Shown piece after piece: positions 59,201 to 64,000 of a stretch of DNA of 64,000 nucleotides. The stretch spans positions 29,281,697-29,345,696 of the forward strand of contig OX246738.1 of assembly GCA_945910005.1 (NCBI GenBank), written 5' to 3'. The translations under genes were made by a program, and so were the position numbers. This stretch comes from Isoperla grammatica (Eukaryota > Arthropoda > Insecta > Plecoptera > Perlodidae). The notes under the pieces are model-generated. The model searched no databases, was not told the DNA's origin, and was given only the letters and a program-made list of their open reading frames with translations. Every line of letters starts with the position of its first letter. Positions within the stretch are counted from its first letter, which is position 1.

Positions 59201-60043
59201 CGCTCAAAATTAATGTGGTTTATTAATTTCTTGGAATGCTACACAATATTGAAAAAGTGGTTTTTAATATGTTTATCCGAATGGTCGTTTGGAAGACAGT
59301 TAATTAGTAAATAAATAAATGGTTTCCAAAACAATTACGGTATAATATGAAATTCTATGTATCCAGTGTTAAATTCTTTTGAAATAACATATTTAAAATA
59401 TTATATAGCGTTCTTAAGATTTTAATAAAAACATTCGATTTTGTTTGCGTAGTACTTGAGTCTCACGTTTTCCCATAAATAATAATTGATGTTGGAAAAT
59501 GAATACACAATTATTTAAAATGCTTATCTATTACCATGTAAGTAACTATATTTTAGTTATAATTGTCGATACAAATTAAATAAATTAAAATAAAATTTAC
59601 AAATAAACTAAATATTCAGATCCAATACTGTATTTTTGTAGCCTGATTAAATTAAATTAATATATTTGAATTACTTAAAACATGATGGGGGTCTAGGTTT
59701 ACCTTAATTAAACGGTATACCTGAATGCTACAAACCACCTTATAAAAATCACAAATTTGGTTTACAAAATTTTTAATTTTGTACTGGTTGTGTATAGTTA
59801 TCAAATACGTAAATCAATGAAGAGTTAGCTGTTCTCTGTCATGTATTGTACAGTCTGAGATTTGTGTGTGTTTTTTACAGCCGTAAGGATCTGACTCTGA
59901 AGGCGTGTAAGACAGATGTACTGTTGATCACAGGGATGCTCAGCTCATACGCGTCTGTGGTGGAGAAACTGCACAAGGACCTTGACAAGTCCAAGGCCAC
60001 GCTTCTCAAGGTTGAGAGGGCGGGAGACGTGCTACTTCAGGCA
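24736..60043 (+). CDS. MESK2: NDRG family protein (MESK2-like), C-terminus outside window
   Basis: Eight coding exons join in frame to 273 residues. NDRG proteins have an alpha/beta-hydrolase fold without catalytic activity and act in stress, growth and trafficking pathways; Drosophila MESK2 was found as a modifier of Ras signalling. Recognisable blocks are AVFLTVHDLGCNH and FIHIDAPGHEDNAP (exons 3-4), YVIGLGEGAGANVLARFGLA (exon 5) and DVLLITGMLSSYASVVEKL (exon 8). The nucleophile elbow reads G-E-G-A-G (residues 114-118), with Gly where hydrolases carry Ser, as in known NDRGs. No signal peptide is seen. The family is usually about 350-400 residues; the missing end would begin with a PGKVAQ-type segment in a later exon. 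All introns are GT-AG except intron 4 (GC-AG). An exact orthologue name is inferred from similarity remembered, not searched. Confidence 0.93.
24988..25006 (+). repeat. Poly(G) tract, 19 bp
   Basis: An uninterrupted G run about 230 bp into intron 1, on the sense strand of the gene. It could form a G-quadruplex in the pre-mRNA. Confidence 0.98.
27049..27231. mobile_element. Fold-back MITE family P with a perfect 52-bp palindrome
   Basis: The ends TTAACGGTATTTTA...GCTTCAA and TTGAAGCAATAAAACCCGTTAA are inverted repeats. At the centre 27124-27175 is a perfect palindrome of 52 bp about TATCGATA, built from TTTTGAATCAGCTGATACAA and its complement. A longer relative with the same ends lies at 44688-45017. 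Confidence 0.8.
27297..27312 (+). repeat. Poly(C) tract, 16 bp
   Basis: An uninterrupted C run soon after the family P fold-back in intron 1. Confidence 0.97.
28320..28491 (+). CDS. Candidate alternative first exon of NDRG
   Basis: A locally GC-rich stretch (GAGATCCGCGGGCGCCGGCG near 28332) precedes ATG at 28468 in a good context (CAGAATGG). Eight codons (M-G-E-K-S-N-T-S) follow, then a strong donor GTACGT at 28492. The phase is 0, so joining to exon 2 would give MGEKSNTSKYIVPTEK, an alternative N-terminus of almost the same length as that from exon 1. The 5' boundary is unknown. An in-frame match of phase happens by chance one time in three, so this stays a candidate. Confidence 0.35.
28901..29073 (+). 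promoter_or_regulatory. Candidate TATA promoter with short ORF and donor
   Basis: TATAAAAG lies at 28901-28908. About 37 bp further is ATG (28945) in the context ATATGGCG. It opens 43 codons up to GTACGT (29074), again phase 0 relative to NDRG exon 2. A CRE TGACGTCA follows at 29092-29099. The ORF ends in a proline-rich stretch made by a C-rich repeat, which argues against real coding use. Confidence 0.2.
30854..30874 (+). repeat. Poly(C) tract, 21 bp
   Basis: An uninterrupted C run in intron 1, about 190 bp left of the Harbinger-like MITE. Confidence 0.98.
31065..31203. mobile_element. MITE with 25-bp perfect TIRs, PIF/Harbinger-like
   Basis: The element is 139 bp. Both ends start GGGCCGGTATTTCAATGTCC and stay identical through the following AGTTA (25 bp, inverted). 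A 3-bp TTA flanks each side (31062-31064 and 31204-31206), fitting the TTA/TWA target duplication known for PIF/Harbinger elements. It has no coding capacity, so it would need a transposase in trans. Identical arms indicate recent activity. Confidence 0.88.
33686..33861 (+). repeat. (TTTA)n and (AAT)n microsatellites
   Basis: TTTA tetranucleotides (33686-33720) and, after a 60-bp gap, a pure AAT block (33780-33861). They generate poly-Asn and poly-Ile ORFs with no meaning. Confidence 0.96.
34636..34720 (+). other. tRNA-like SINE head relic
   Basis: The B box GGTTCGATCCC lies at 34695-34705, with ATGAGCTCTTATGCC-type A-box region near 34648. No convincing acceptor stem closes it, so a decayed SINE is preferred over a tRNA gene. 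Confidence 0.45.
35111..35127 (+). repeat. Poly(C) tract, 17 bp
   Basis: An uninterrupted C run in intron 1. Confidence 0.98.
35706..36025 (+). repeat. Direct repeat pair, about 50 bp, 265 bp apart
   Basis: CCTGTTATCCGAGACCATGC with AGTCGACCGACCACTTTG (35707) recurs as CCTGTTATCTGAGACCACGC with AGTCGTCGGCCACTTTG (35972). Both continue into GAGCGATAA-type sequence. About 85-90% of positions agree by eye. Confidence 0.8.
36239..36399. mobile_element. Fold-back MITE family F, copy 2
   Basis: The arms GGATGCTGACGTCATAG and CTGACGTCACCATCCACAAAG are inverted repeats. The centre carries ACCAATCAGCGGGTG, as in copy 1 at 3618. Confidence 0.8.
37241..37385 (+). repeat. Paired poly(C) (23 bp) and poly(G) (21 bp) tracts
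   Basis: C23 at 37241-37263 and G21 at 37365-37385 are separated by 101 bp and are complementary, so the strand could fold into a 20-bp G:C stem. The ORF across them (poly-Pro to poly-Gly) is an artefact. Confidence 0.95.
38549..38640 (+). other. tRNA-like SINE head relic
   Basis: The A-box-like TGGTCTAGATGTCAAGG starts near 38555 and the B box GGTTCAATTCCC lies at 38598-38609. It resembles other tRNA-derived heads but the body is not shared with families A or B. Confidence 0.45.
39512..39692 (+). repeat. Two-copy tandem duplication, 105-bp period
   Basis: GTGCAGTGGCTGTTATGCTA with TTGACAT and ACTACTGCGGTAGGT occurs at 39512 and 39617. About 65 bp at the start of each copy are nearly identical. 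Confidence 0.93.
40329..40474. mobile_element. Fold-back MITE family F, copy 3
   Basis: The ends ACCACAGCAACC and GGTTGCTGTGGAACC are inverted. The internal GGCCAACCAAACGTCAGTAT is shared with copies 4 and 5. Confidence 0.8.
40970..41140. mobile_element. Fold-back MITE related to family F
   Basis: The left arm CTTCGGTAAAATAATGCTTC, CGTCA and the right arm TGACGAAAGCATTACCGAAG are reverse complements with few mismatches. The inner GCAGCCAACCAGCGG and GGGTTGGCC recall family F, but the ends differ, so it is a separate subfamily. Confidence 0.7.
41815..42075 (+). mobile_element. tRNA-derived SINE family B, full-length
   Basis: The A box TGGCTCAGCGCTAAG starts near 41823 and the B box GGTTCGATACC lies at 41864-41874. 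The body (TTGACTGAACG, TCCCTCAGTC, GGCGAATGCTGG, CCTGAAGAG) follows in the same order as in the copy at 46350 and ends in an AATTATTAATT tail. Confidence 0.85.
42524..42605 (-). mobile_element. SINE family A, 3' end
   Basis: A tail-like ATAAATACATTTGTATTTAT is followed on the plus strand by TACCCACTCAGGG and TTTCAGTGGGGGACATTTAT, matching 19652-19737. Confidence 0.6.
43628..43870 (+). repeat. Dispersed repeat family D, copy 2
   Basis: It shares GGATAACTTACGACTTTGGT, GGATACCTGGTAATT, GAGGGCGTGATAGTGATG and GGAAGACTGCCGTTACGAAG with 22035-22190 and, inverted, with 58650-58825. It ends near CTGAGACTAGTTACGTTGAG. Confidence 0.75.
44688..45017. mobile_element. Fold-back MITE family P, long form
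   Basis: The ends TTAACGGTATTTTATCGATA, TCTTGAAAACGCTTC and GAAGCGTTCTCAAGATATCA, ATAAAAC..GTTAA are inverted repeats of about 35 bp. The 27-kb relative shares these ends but has a different, palindromic centre. Confidence 0.8.
45427..45768. mobile_element. Large fold-back element, about 340 bp
   Basis: The left arm (words TGACTAGTGATAGTGACTAG, GCTTCTTTCATTGGCTGTGA, GAGTGAGAATACTG, TCTGATTGGCTATGACTAAG, GTTTGTCTTGACTTGACCAA) is repeated in inverted form on the right over about 150 bp, with a small loop near 45595. Each arm carries three ATTGG/CCAAT-type motifs. No ORF of note is present. Confidence 0.88.
45955..46340 (+). repeat. Two-copy tandem duplication, about 188 bp
   Basis: The segment from TGTGCTTATTTTATCACAGG to ACACGAAAAGTGGATGTAGC occurs at 45958-46139 and, with a few indels, at 46146-46339. 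It lies in intron 1 about 470 bp before exon 2. Confidence 0.9.
46350..46628 (+). mobile_element. tRNA-derived SINE family B, full-length
   Basis: The A box TGGCTCAGCGGTAAG starts near 46360 and the perfect B box GGTTCGATTCC lies at 46403-46413. The body has TCCTGACTGAAGG, CGAGGTTTTCCTCAGTCG, CACCTGAAGAGGGGCAC and a (TTA)n tail. It is the best-preserved family B copy and ends about 180 bp before exon 2. Confidence 0.88.
46810..46860 (+). CDS. MESK2: NDRG exon 2
   Basis: It runs from acceptor TGATTTCAG to donor GTAAGC and has 17 codons, residues 8-24 (KYIVPTEKCGDINVYVQ). Both ends are phase 0, so it accepts any phase-0 first exon. The T/GDINVYVQGD segment is the start of the NDRG domain. Confidence 0.9.
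48139..48215 (+). mobile_element. SINE family A, 3' end (plus orientation)
   Basis: CTCCCACTGAAAATCAGTC, GTTACTGAGTGGGTATGACT and AATGTGAATG, then an ATTTATTT-like tail. The same end occurs at 21440-21512. Confidence 0.68.
50440..50520 (-). other. tRNA-like SINE head relic
   Basis: On the minus strand the B-box-like GGGTTCAATTACC (50468-50456) follows a decayed A-box region near 50505. The minus-strand ORF of 176 codons spanning this relic and MITE copy 4 is repeat-derived and not annotated. Confidence 0.4.
50577..50725. mobile_element. Fold-back MITE family F, copy 4
   Basis: The arms GTCGTTCCACAGCAACTTTG, GTGCTGGGGACGTCAC and GTGACGTCCCCATCACCAAG, GTGCTGTGGAGTGAC are inverted with very few mismatches. 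This is the best-preserved copy. The centre has GGCCAACCAAATGTGAGTAT and GCTGATTGGC. Confidence 0.88.
51067..51080 (+). repeat. Poly(C) tract, 14 bp
   Basis: A C run in intron 2, followed by ACCCTCC. Confidence 0.95.
51200..51540. repeat. Fold-back element built of a 15-bp motif
   Basis: The left half repeats versions of TTCAACTGGGCTACG (for example CAACTGGGCTTCG, ATCTGGGCTACGG, CAACTCGGCTATG). The right half repeats its complement CGTAGCCCAGTTGAA (51347, 51409, 51424 and further degenerate forms). The arms also pair through ATTATTCTTTGACA at 51287 and TGTCAAAGAATAAT at 51482. It is an inverted repeat whose arms are themselves minisatellites. Confidence 0.85.
52247..52310 (+). CDS. MESK2: NDRG exon 3
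   Basis: It runs from acceptor GTGTTTCAG to donor GTGAGT. It is 64 nt, residues 25-45 plus the first base of His46. It encodes GDLNQQGKRAVFLTVHDLGC and Asn; the TxHDxGxNH block is a hallmark of NDRG proteins. It ends in phase 1. Confidence 0.95.
52311..54606 (+). other. NDRG intron 3, about 2.3 kb
   Basis: It starts GTGAGT and ends TGTGTTTCAG. It contains poly(C) 53605-53621, poly(G) 54254-54265 and a possible SINE relic near 52780-52890 (GGTTTGATTTTCGG). Otherwise nothing is recognised. Confidence 0.8.
53605..53621 (+). repeat. Poly(C) tract, 17 bp
   Basis: A C run in intron 3, followed by CGCTCTGCCGCAGGCCGCC, which is locally GC-rich. Confidence 0.97.
54607..54724 (+). CDS. MESK2: NDRG exon 4 with GC splice donor
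   Basis: The acceptor is TGTGTTTCAG. The exon is 118 nt, completing His46, then residues 47-84 and two bases of Ser85. It encodes TSFHDFVERSCMSEIKERS and FIHIDAPGHEDNAPNLPD. No GT is available where the family alignment requires the end. CAG followed by GCAAGC gives a GC donor, and joining to exon 5 restores PDSFQYPTL in frame. CAG/GCAAG fits the usual GC-AG donor consensus. Confidence 0.92.
54729..55299 (+). repeat. (CACACG)n tract, about 570 bp
   Basis: About 93 near-perfect hexamers start four bases inside intron 4. One change (CGCATACGC, 54786) and two ATGCAC variants near 55285 are the only interruptions visible. Several frames stay open throughout (Thr-His, Ala-His, Arg-Val, Cys-Ala and Cys-Val repeats). 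Such alternating purine-pyrimidine DNA can adopt Z-form. Confidence 0.98.
55361..55680 (+). repeat. Two-copy tandem duplication, about 177 bp
   Basis: CAGATACTTTTGGAAAACAT, AATTTGAGTTTTATGAAGAG and GGATACAATTTTTGTTTTAA occur in order at 55362-55500 and again at 55540-55665. The copies differ by small deletions. Confidence 0.92.
55744..55954 (+). CDS. MESK2: NDRG exon 5
   Basis: It runs from acceptor CAATGCAG to donor GTACGC. It is 211 nt, completing Ser85, then residues 86-155. It encodes FQYPTLQTLGEGLVTVLDFL, HVKYVIGLGEGAGANVLARF and the strand GLILINCTG. The elbow is G114-E-G116-A-G118, where Ser is replaced. The exon is far more GC-rich than its introns, which supports coding constraint. 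It ends in phase 0. Confidence 0.96.
56141..56910 (-). repeat. Dispersed repeat of the left edge, inverted full copy
   Basis: Reading minus, it starts AGGAAAACGCTCAGTTTGACG (near 56907), passes CGCGGTCCGCCACCGTTACT and the poly(A) tract (plus-strand T run 56207-56247), and ends AAACGCTCGCTTCGCTCACT (near 56141). It matches 329-1090 along its whole length and gives the best estimate of the unit, about 770 bp. Confidence 0.88.
57458..57612. mobile_element. Fold-back MITE family F, copy 5
   Basis: The arms CAACAACCTTGTGAATGCTG, GCGTCATAGATGAGTGAGGG and TCTATGACGTTGGCACTCAC, AGGGTTGCTGTAG are inverted. A poly(A) run (57538-57549) interrupts the centre. Confidence 0.82.
58191..58265 (+). CDS. MESK2: NDRG exon 6
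   Basis: It runs from acceptor TGATTCACAG to donor GTAAGT and has 25 codons, residues 156-180 (FVNWKGSEMVSQKAEDYLIF, then HKFGH). Both ends are phase 0. It corresponds to the cap-region helix following the alpha/beta-hydrolase core strand. Confidence 0.95.
58486..58497 (+). CDS. Candidate 12-nt NDRG microexon (ILSQ)
   Basis: A strong acceptor (CTACTAATTCTTCAG, with a branch-site-like CTAAT and a long pyrimidine tract) is followed by ATACTGTCACAG and a donor GTAACC. Twelve nucleotides in phase 0 would insert I-L-S-Q between HKFGH (exon 6) and QLVNETN (exon 7). From memory, unverified, some insect NDRG proteins have a few extra residues at this junction. Skipping and inclusion would both keep frame. 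Confidence 0.45.
58650..58825 (-). repeat. Dispersed repeat family D, copy 3 (inverted)
   Basis: Read on the minus strand it carries GGGTTGGATACCTGTAAATT, CAGTGGGCGTGACTATGAGG and CTGCCTTTACGAATGGGTGA, the same order as at 22035 and 43628. It lies in intron 6; the related CCCTAACGTAACTAGTC element neighbours it at 58600. Confidence 0.78.
58988..59103 (+). CDS. MESK2: NDRG exon 7
   Basis: It runs from acceptor TTCCATACAG to donor GTATGT. It is 116 nt, residues 181-218 plus two bases of Asn219. It encodes QLVNETNPDKEKVMQEFQAR, then LRTTINSKNLKQYVNAFL. It matches the helical cap of NDRG proteins ending in the conserved NxxNLxxYVxAFxxRxDL block. It ends in phase 2. Confidence 0.95.
59881..60043 (+). 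CDS. MESK2: NDRG exon 8, source of the tandem array
   Basis: It runs from acceptor GTTTTTTACAG to donor GTAAGT. It is 163 nt, completing Asn219, then residues 220-273. It encodes RKDLTLKACKTDVLLITGML, SSYASVVEKLHKDLDKSKAT and LLKVERAGDVLLQA. The last 66 nt are the founder of the downstream array. If the donor is not used, the frame adds 18 residues and stops at 60098-60100. Confidence 0.95.
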
Positions 60044-63000
60044 GTAAGTTCACTTAGGAACCTCATAATGCAATACCCTCCACATTTACAGCGAGAGTAG
60101 CTTTCCTGCTCGCGTGAGCCAACAGTGACTATGCAACCCTATAGACTTGACCTTGACAAGTCCAAGGCCACGCTTCTCAAGGTTGAGAGGGCGGGAGACG
60201 TGCTACTTCAGGCAGTAAGTTCACTTAGGATCCTCATAATGTAGTCCCCTCCACACTTAATATAGCGAGAGTAGCTTTCCTGCTCGCGTGTGCCAACAGT
60301 GACTATGCAACCCTATAGACTTGACCTTGACAAGTCCAAGGCCACGCTTCTCAAGGTTGAGAGGGCGGGAGACGTGCTACTTCAGGCAGTGAGTTCACTT
60401 AGGAACCTCATAATGTAGTCCCCTCCACACTTACAGCGTAGTAGCTTTCCTGCTCGCGTGAGCCAACAGTGACTATGCAACCCTATAGACTTGACCTTTA
60501 CAAGTCCAAGGCCATGCTTCTCAAGGTTGAGAGGGCGGGAGACGTGCTACTTCAGGCAGTAAGTTCACTTAGGAACCTCATAATGTAATACCCTCCACAC
60601 TTACAGCGTAGTAGCTTTCCTGCTCGCGTGAGCCAACAGTGACTATGCAACCCTATAGACTTGACCTTTACAAGTCCAAGGCCACGCTTCTCAAGGTTAA
60701 GAGGGCGGGAGACGTGCTACTTCAGGCAGTAAGTTCACTTAGGATCCTCATAATGTAGTCCCCTCCACACTTAATATAGCGAGAGTAGCTTTCCTGCTCG
60801 CGTGAGCCAACAGTGACTATGCAACCCTATAGACTTGACCTTTACAAGTCCAAGGCCACGCTTCTCAAGGTTGAGAGGGCGGGAGACGTGCTACTTCAGG
60901 CAGTAAGTTCACTTAGGATCCTCATAATGTAGTCCCCTCCACACTTAATATAGCGAGAGTAGCTTTCCTGCTCGCGTGAGCCAACAGTGACTATGCAACC
61001 CTATAGACTTGACCTTTACAAGTCCAAGGCCACGCTTCTCAAGGTTGAGAGGGCGGGAGACGTGCTACTTCAGGCAGTAAGTTCACTTAGGATCCTCATA
61101 ATGTAGTCCCCTCCACACTTAATATAGCGAGAGTAGCTTTCCTGCTCGCGTGAGCCAACAGTGACTATGCAACCCTATAGACTTGACCTTTACAAGTCCA
61201 GGGCCACGCTTCTCAAGGTTGAGAGGGCGGGAGACGTGCTACTTCAGGCAGTAAGTTCATTTAGGAACCTCATAATGTAGTCCCCTCCACACTTAATATA
61301 GCGAGAGTAGCTTTCCTGCTCGCGTGAGCCAACAGTGACTATGCAACCCTATAGACTTGACCTTTACAAGTCCAGGGCCATGCTTCTCAAGGTTGAGAGG
61401 GCGGGAGACGTGCTACTTCAGGCAGTAAGTTCACTTAGGATCCTCATAATGCAATACCCTCCACACTTAATATAGCGAGAGTAGCTTTCCTGCTCGCGTG
61501 AGCCAACAGTGACTATGCAACCCTATAGACTTGACCTTTACAAGTCCAGGGCCATGCTTCTCAAGGTTGAGAGGGCGGGAGACGTGCTACTTCAGGCAGT
61601 AAGTTCACTTAGGAACCTCATAATGTAGTCCCCTCCACACTTAATATAGCGAGAGTAGCTTTCCTGCTCGCGTGAGCTAACAGTGACTATGCAACCCTAT
61701 AGACTTGACCTTTACAAGTCCAGGGCCACGCTTCTCAAGGTTGAGAGGGCGGGAGACGTGCTACTTCAGGCAGTAAGTTCACTTAGGAACCTCATAATGT
61801 AGTCCCCTCCACACTTAATATAGCGAGAGTAGCTTTCCTGCTCGCGTGAGCCAACAGTGACTATGCAACCCTATAGACTTGACCTTGACAAGTCCAGGGC
61901 CATGCTTCTCAAGGTTGAGAGGGCGGGAGACGTGCTACTTCAGGCAGTAAGTTCACTTAGGAACCTCATAATGCAATACCCTCCACACTTTATATAGCGA
62001 GAGTAGCTTTCCTGCTCGCGTGAGCCAACAGTGACTATGCAACCCTATAGACTTGACCTTTACAAGTCCAGGGCCATGCTTTTCAAGGTTGAGAGGGCGG
62101 GAGACGTGCTACTTCAGGCAGTAAGTTCACTTAGGATCCTCATAATGCAATACCCTCCACACTTAATATAGCGAGAGTAGCTTTCCTGCTCGCGTGAGCC
62201 AACAGTGACTATGCAACCCTATAGACTTGACCTTTACAAGTCCAGAGCCACGCTTCTCAAGGTTGAGAGGGCGGGAGACGTGCTACTTCAGGCAGTAAGT
62301 TCACTTAGGATCCTCATAATGCAATACCCTCCACACTTAATATAGCGAGAGTAGCTTTCCTGCTCGCGTGAGCCAACAGTGACTATGCAACCCTATAGAC
62401 TTGACCTTTACAAGTCCAGGGCCATGCTTCTCAAGGTTCAGAGGGCGGGAGACGTGCTACTTCAGGCAGTAAGTTCACTTAGGAACCTCATAATGTAGTC
62501 CCCTCCACACTTAATATAGCGAGAGTAGCTTTCCTGCTCGCGTGAGCCAACAGTGACTATGCAACCCTATAGACTTGACCTTTACAAGTCCAAGGCCACG
62601 CTTCTCAAGGTTGAGAGGGCGGGAGACGTGCTACTTCAGGCAGTAAGTTCATTTAGGAACCTCATAATGTAGTCCCCTCCACACTTAATATAGCGAGAGT
62701 AGCTTTCCTGCTCGCGTGAGCCAACAGTGACTATGCAACCCTATAGACTTGACCTTTACAAGTCCAGGGCCATGCTTTTCAAGGTTGAGAGGGCGGGAGA
62801 CGTGCTACTTCAGGCAGTAAGTTCACTTAGGAACCTCATAATGTAGTCCCCTCCACACTTAATATAGCGAGAGTAGCTTTCCTGCTCGCGTGAGCCAACA
62901 GTGACTATGCAACCCTATAGACTTGACCTTTACAAGTCCAGGGCCATGCTTCTCAAGGTTGAGAGGGCGGGAGACGTGCTACTTCAGGCAGTAAGTTCAC

Positions 63001-63358
63001 TTAGGAACCTCATAATGTAGTCCCCTCCACACTTAATATAGCGAGAGTAGCTTTCCTGCTCGCGTGAGCCAACAGTGACTATGCAACCCTATAGACTTGA
63101 CCTTTACAAGTCCAGGGCCATGCTTCTCAAGGTTGAGAGGGCGGGAGACGTGCTACTTCAGGCAGTAAGTTCACTTAGGAACCTCATAATGTAGTCCCCT
63201 CCACACTTAATATAGCGAGAGTAGCTTTCCTGCTCGCGTGAGCCAACAGTGACTATGCAACCCTATAGACTTGACCTTTACAAGTCCAAGGCCACGCTTC
63301 TCAAGGTTGAGAGGGCGGGAGACGTGCTTCTTCAGGCAGTGAGTTCACTTAGGATCCT
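59978..63358 (+). repeat. 174-bp tandem array carrying an exon end and splice donor
   Basis: There are twenty copies, starting at 59978, 60149, 60323, 60493, 60663, 60837 and then every 174 bp to 63273. The first intervals are 171, 174, 170, 170 and 174; all later ones are 174. Each unit holds the last 66 nt of NDRG exon 8 or a near copy, GTAAGT (GTGAGT in copies 3 and 20), and about 108 nt of intron. Most copies change GACAAG (Asp-Lys) to TACAAG; copies 1, 2, 3 and 12 keep GACAAG. The unit carries a stop shortly after the donor. Confidence 0.97.
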
Positions 63359-64000
63359 TAAGATCCTCATCATCATTGTGACTAGCCTGAAGATTTTATT
63401 CTTATTTTTATTGTGAATTGTGGAAATACAAGAATGTATTTGATACCAATTTAGAACAAAAATCTTTTACATCCAATGTGTGCCTAAAATAATCGCCAGT
63501 CTCAAGGCTAGTTATTTGGGGTTTTTACTTCTGGGGAGTTAATTCCGAAAAACACCTTGTTCAGGTTAATGTTTTTGATCTTATGGTATCCAGTGTGTGT
63601 ATGATGTATTTTGGACTATTAATTCTGTAGGTATCCATATTTATCCAAACACACTTACACACAGTTACAGTTGATTTTCTCAAGAGTTAAATACGGTACT
63701 ACAAACACCAATATATTCAAATGCTCCATTTTTTAAAACAAAATTGTTAATTTTTATTGCATGCATTGCCAATGTTGAAAACCACTGAAATTGGAATTTA
63801 GTTCTCATTAATATTCCCTCCTTGTTTAGTTTCGATTCAACCTTGCAATTAATAACTAGTCAGTGCACCTAATAATGCCTTTCCTTGCTTATACCATTCA
63901 CAGATTCTTTGTTGACCTGACTTCAACAGTCTCAGTAATTTTTAAACTGCTGAAAATGATGGATTTGAGTTCTACTTATAACATATCCCTACAACAAAAA
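63359..64000 (+). other. NDRG intron 8, unique part
   Basis: AT-rich sequence after the array. No exon resembling the expected next NDRG segment (a PGKVAQ-type start) was found in any frame to the end of the window. Confidence 0.7.

Noticed and set aside
59978..63358. A CRISPR-like array
   Set aside because: Regular spacing might suggest it, but the units are 174-bp tandem repeats of an exon-intron boundary in an animal gene, with no unique spacers.
59978..63358. Repeated protein domain encoded by the 174-bp units
   Set aside because: 174 is a multiple of three, but each unit has stops soon after the donor, so the array cannot be read through as protein.

Overview
The window is AT-rich animal DNA with long introns, tRNA-derived SINEs, a non-LTR retrotransposon, fold-back MITEs and many microsatellites. 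The one host gene recognised is an arthropod-type NDRG (Drosophila MESK2-like) gene, so an insect or other arthropod is likely. A polyneopteran such as a stick insect would fit the repeat content, but that is a guess. Nothing prokaryotic is present.

Layout. Positions 1-1693 hold tandem copies of a dispersed repeat that recurs inverted in intron 5 at 56.1-56.9 kb. From 1.7 to 23.7 kb I see no host gene: SINEs, MITEs, microsatellites, a non-LTR element with an unbroken reverse transcriptase frame (15.7-18.8 kb, + strand), the C-terminal tail of a second retroelement (20.4-20.9 kb, - strand) and a (TTA)n block of about 425 bp. A degenerate minisatellite (23.7-24.4 kb) abuts a promoter-like region with CCAAT, CACGTG and TGACGTCA motifs.

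The NDRG gene runs on the + strand from the ATG at 24736 and leaves the window on the right. Eight coding exons were assembled from splice sites and phase: 24736-24756, 46810-46860, 52247-52310, 54607-54724, 55744-55954, 58191-58265, 58988-59103 and 59881-60043. Together they give 273 residues of an alpha/beta-hydrolase-fold protein in which the nucleophile-elbow serine is replaced by glycine. The C-terminal exons lie beyond 64000. Intron 1 is about 22 kb and holds two candidate alternative first exons (28.4 and 28.9 kb).

Three features of the gene stand out. The last 66 nt of exon 8, its 5' splice site and about 108 nt of intron are repeated about 20 times (59978-63358), giving an array of near-identical splice donors. 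Intron 4 has a GC donor touching a 570-bp (CACACG)n tract that is open in several frames. A 12-nt candidate microexon sits in intron 6.
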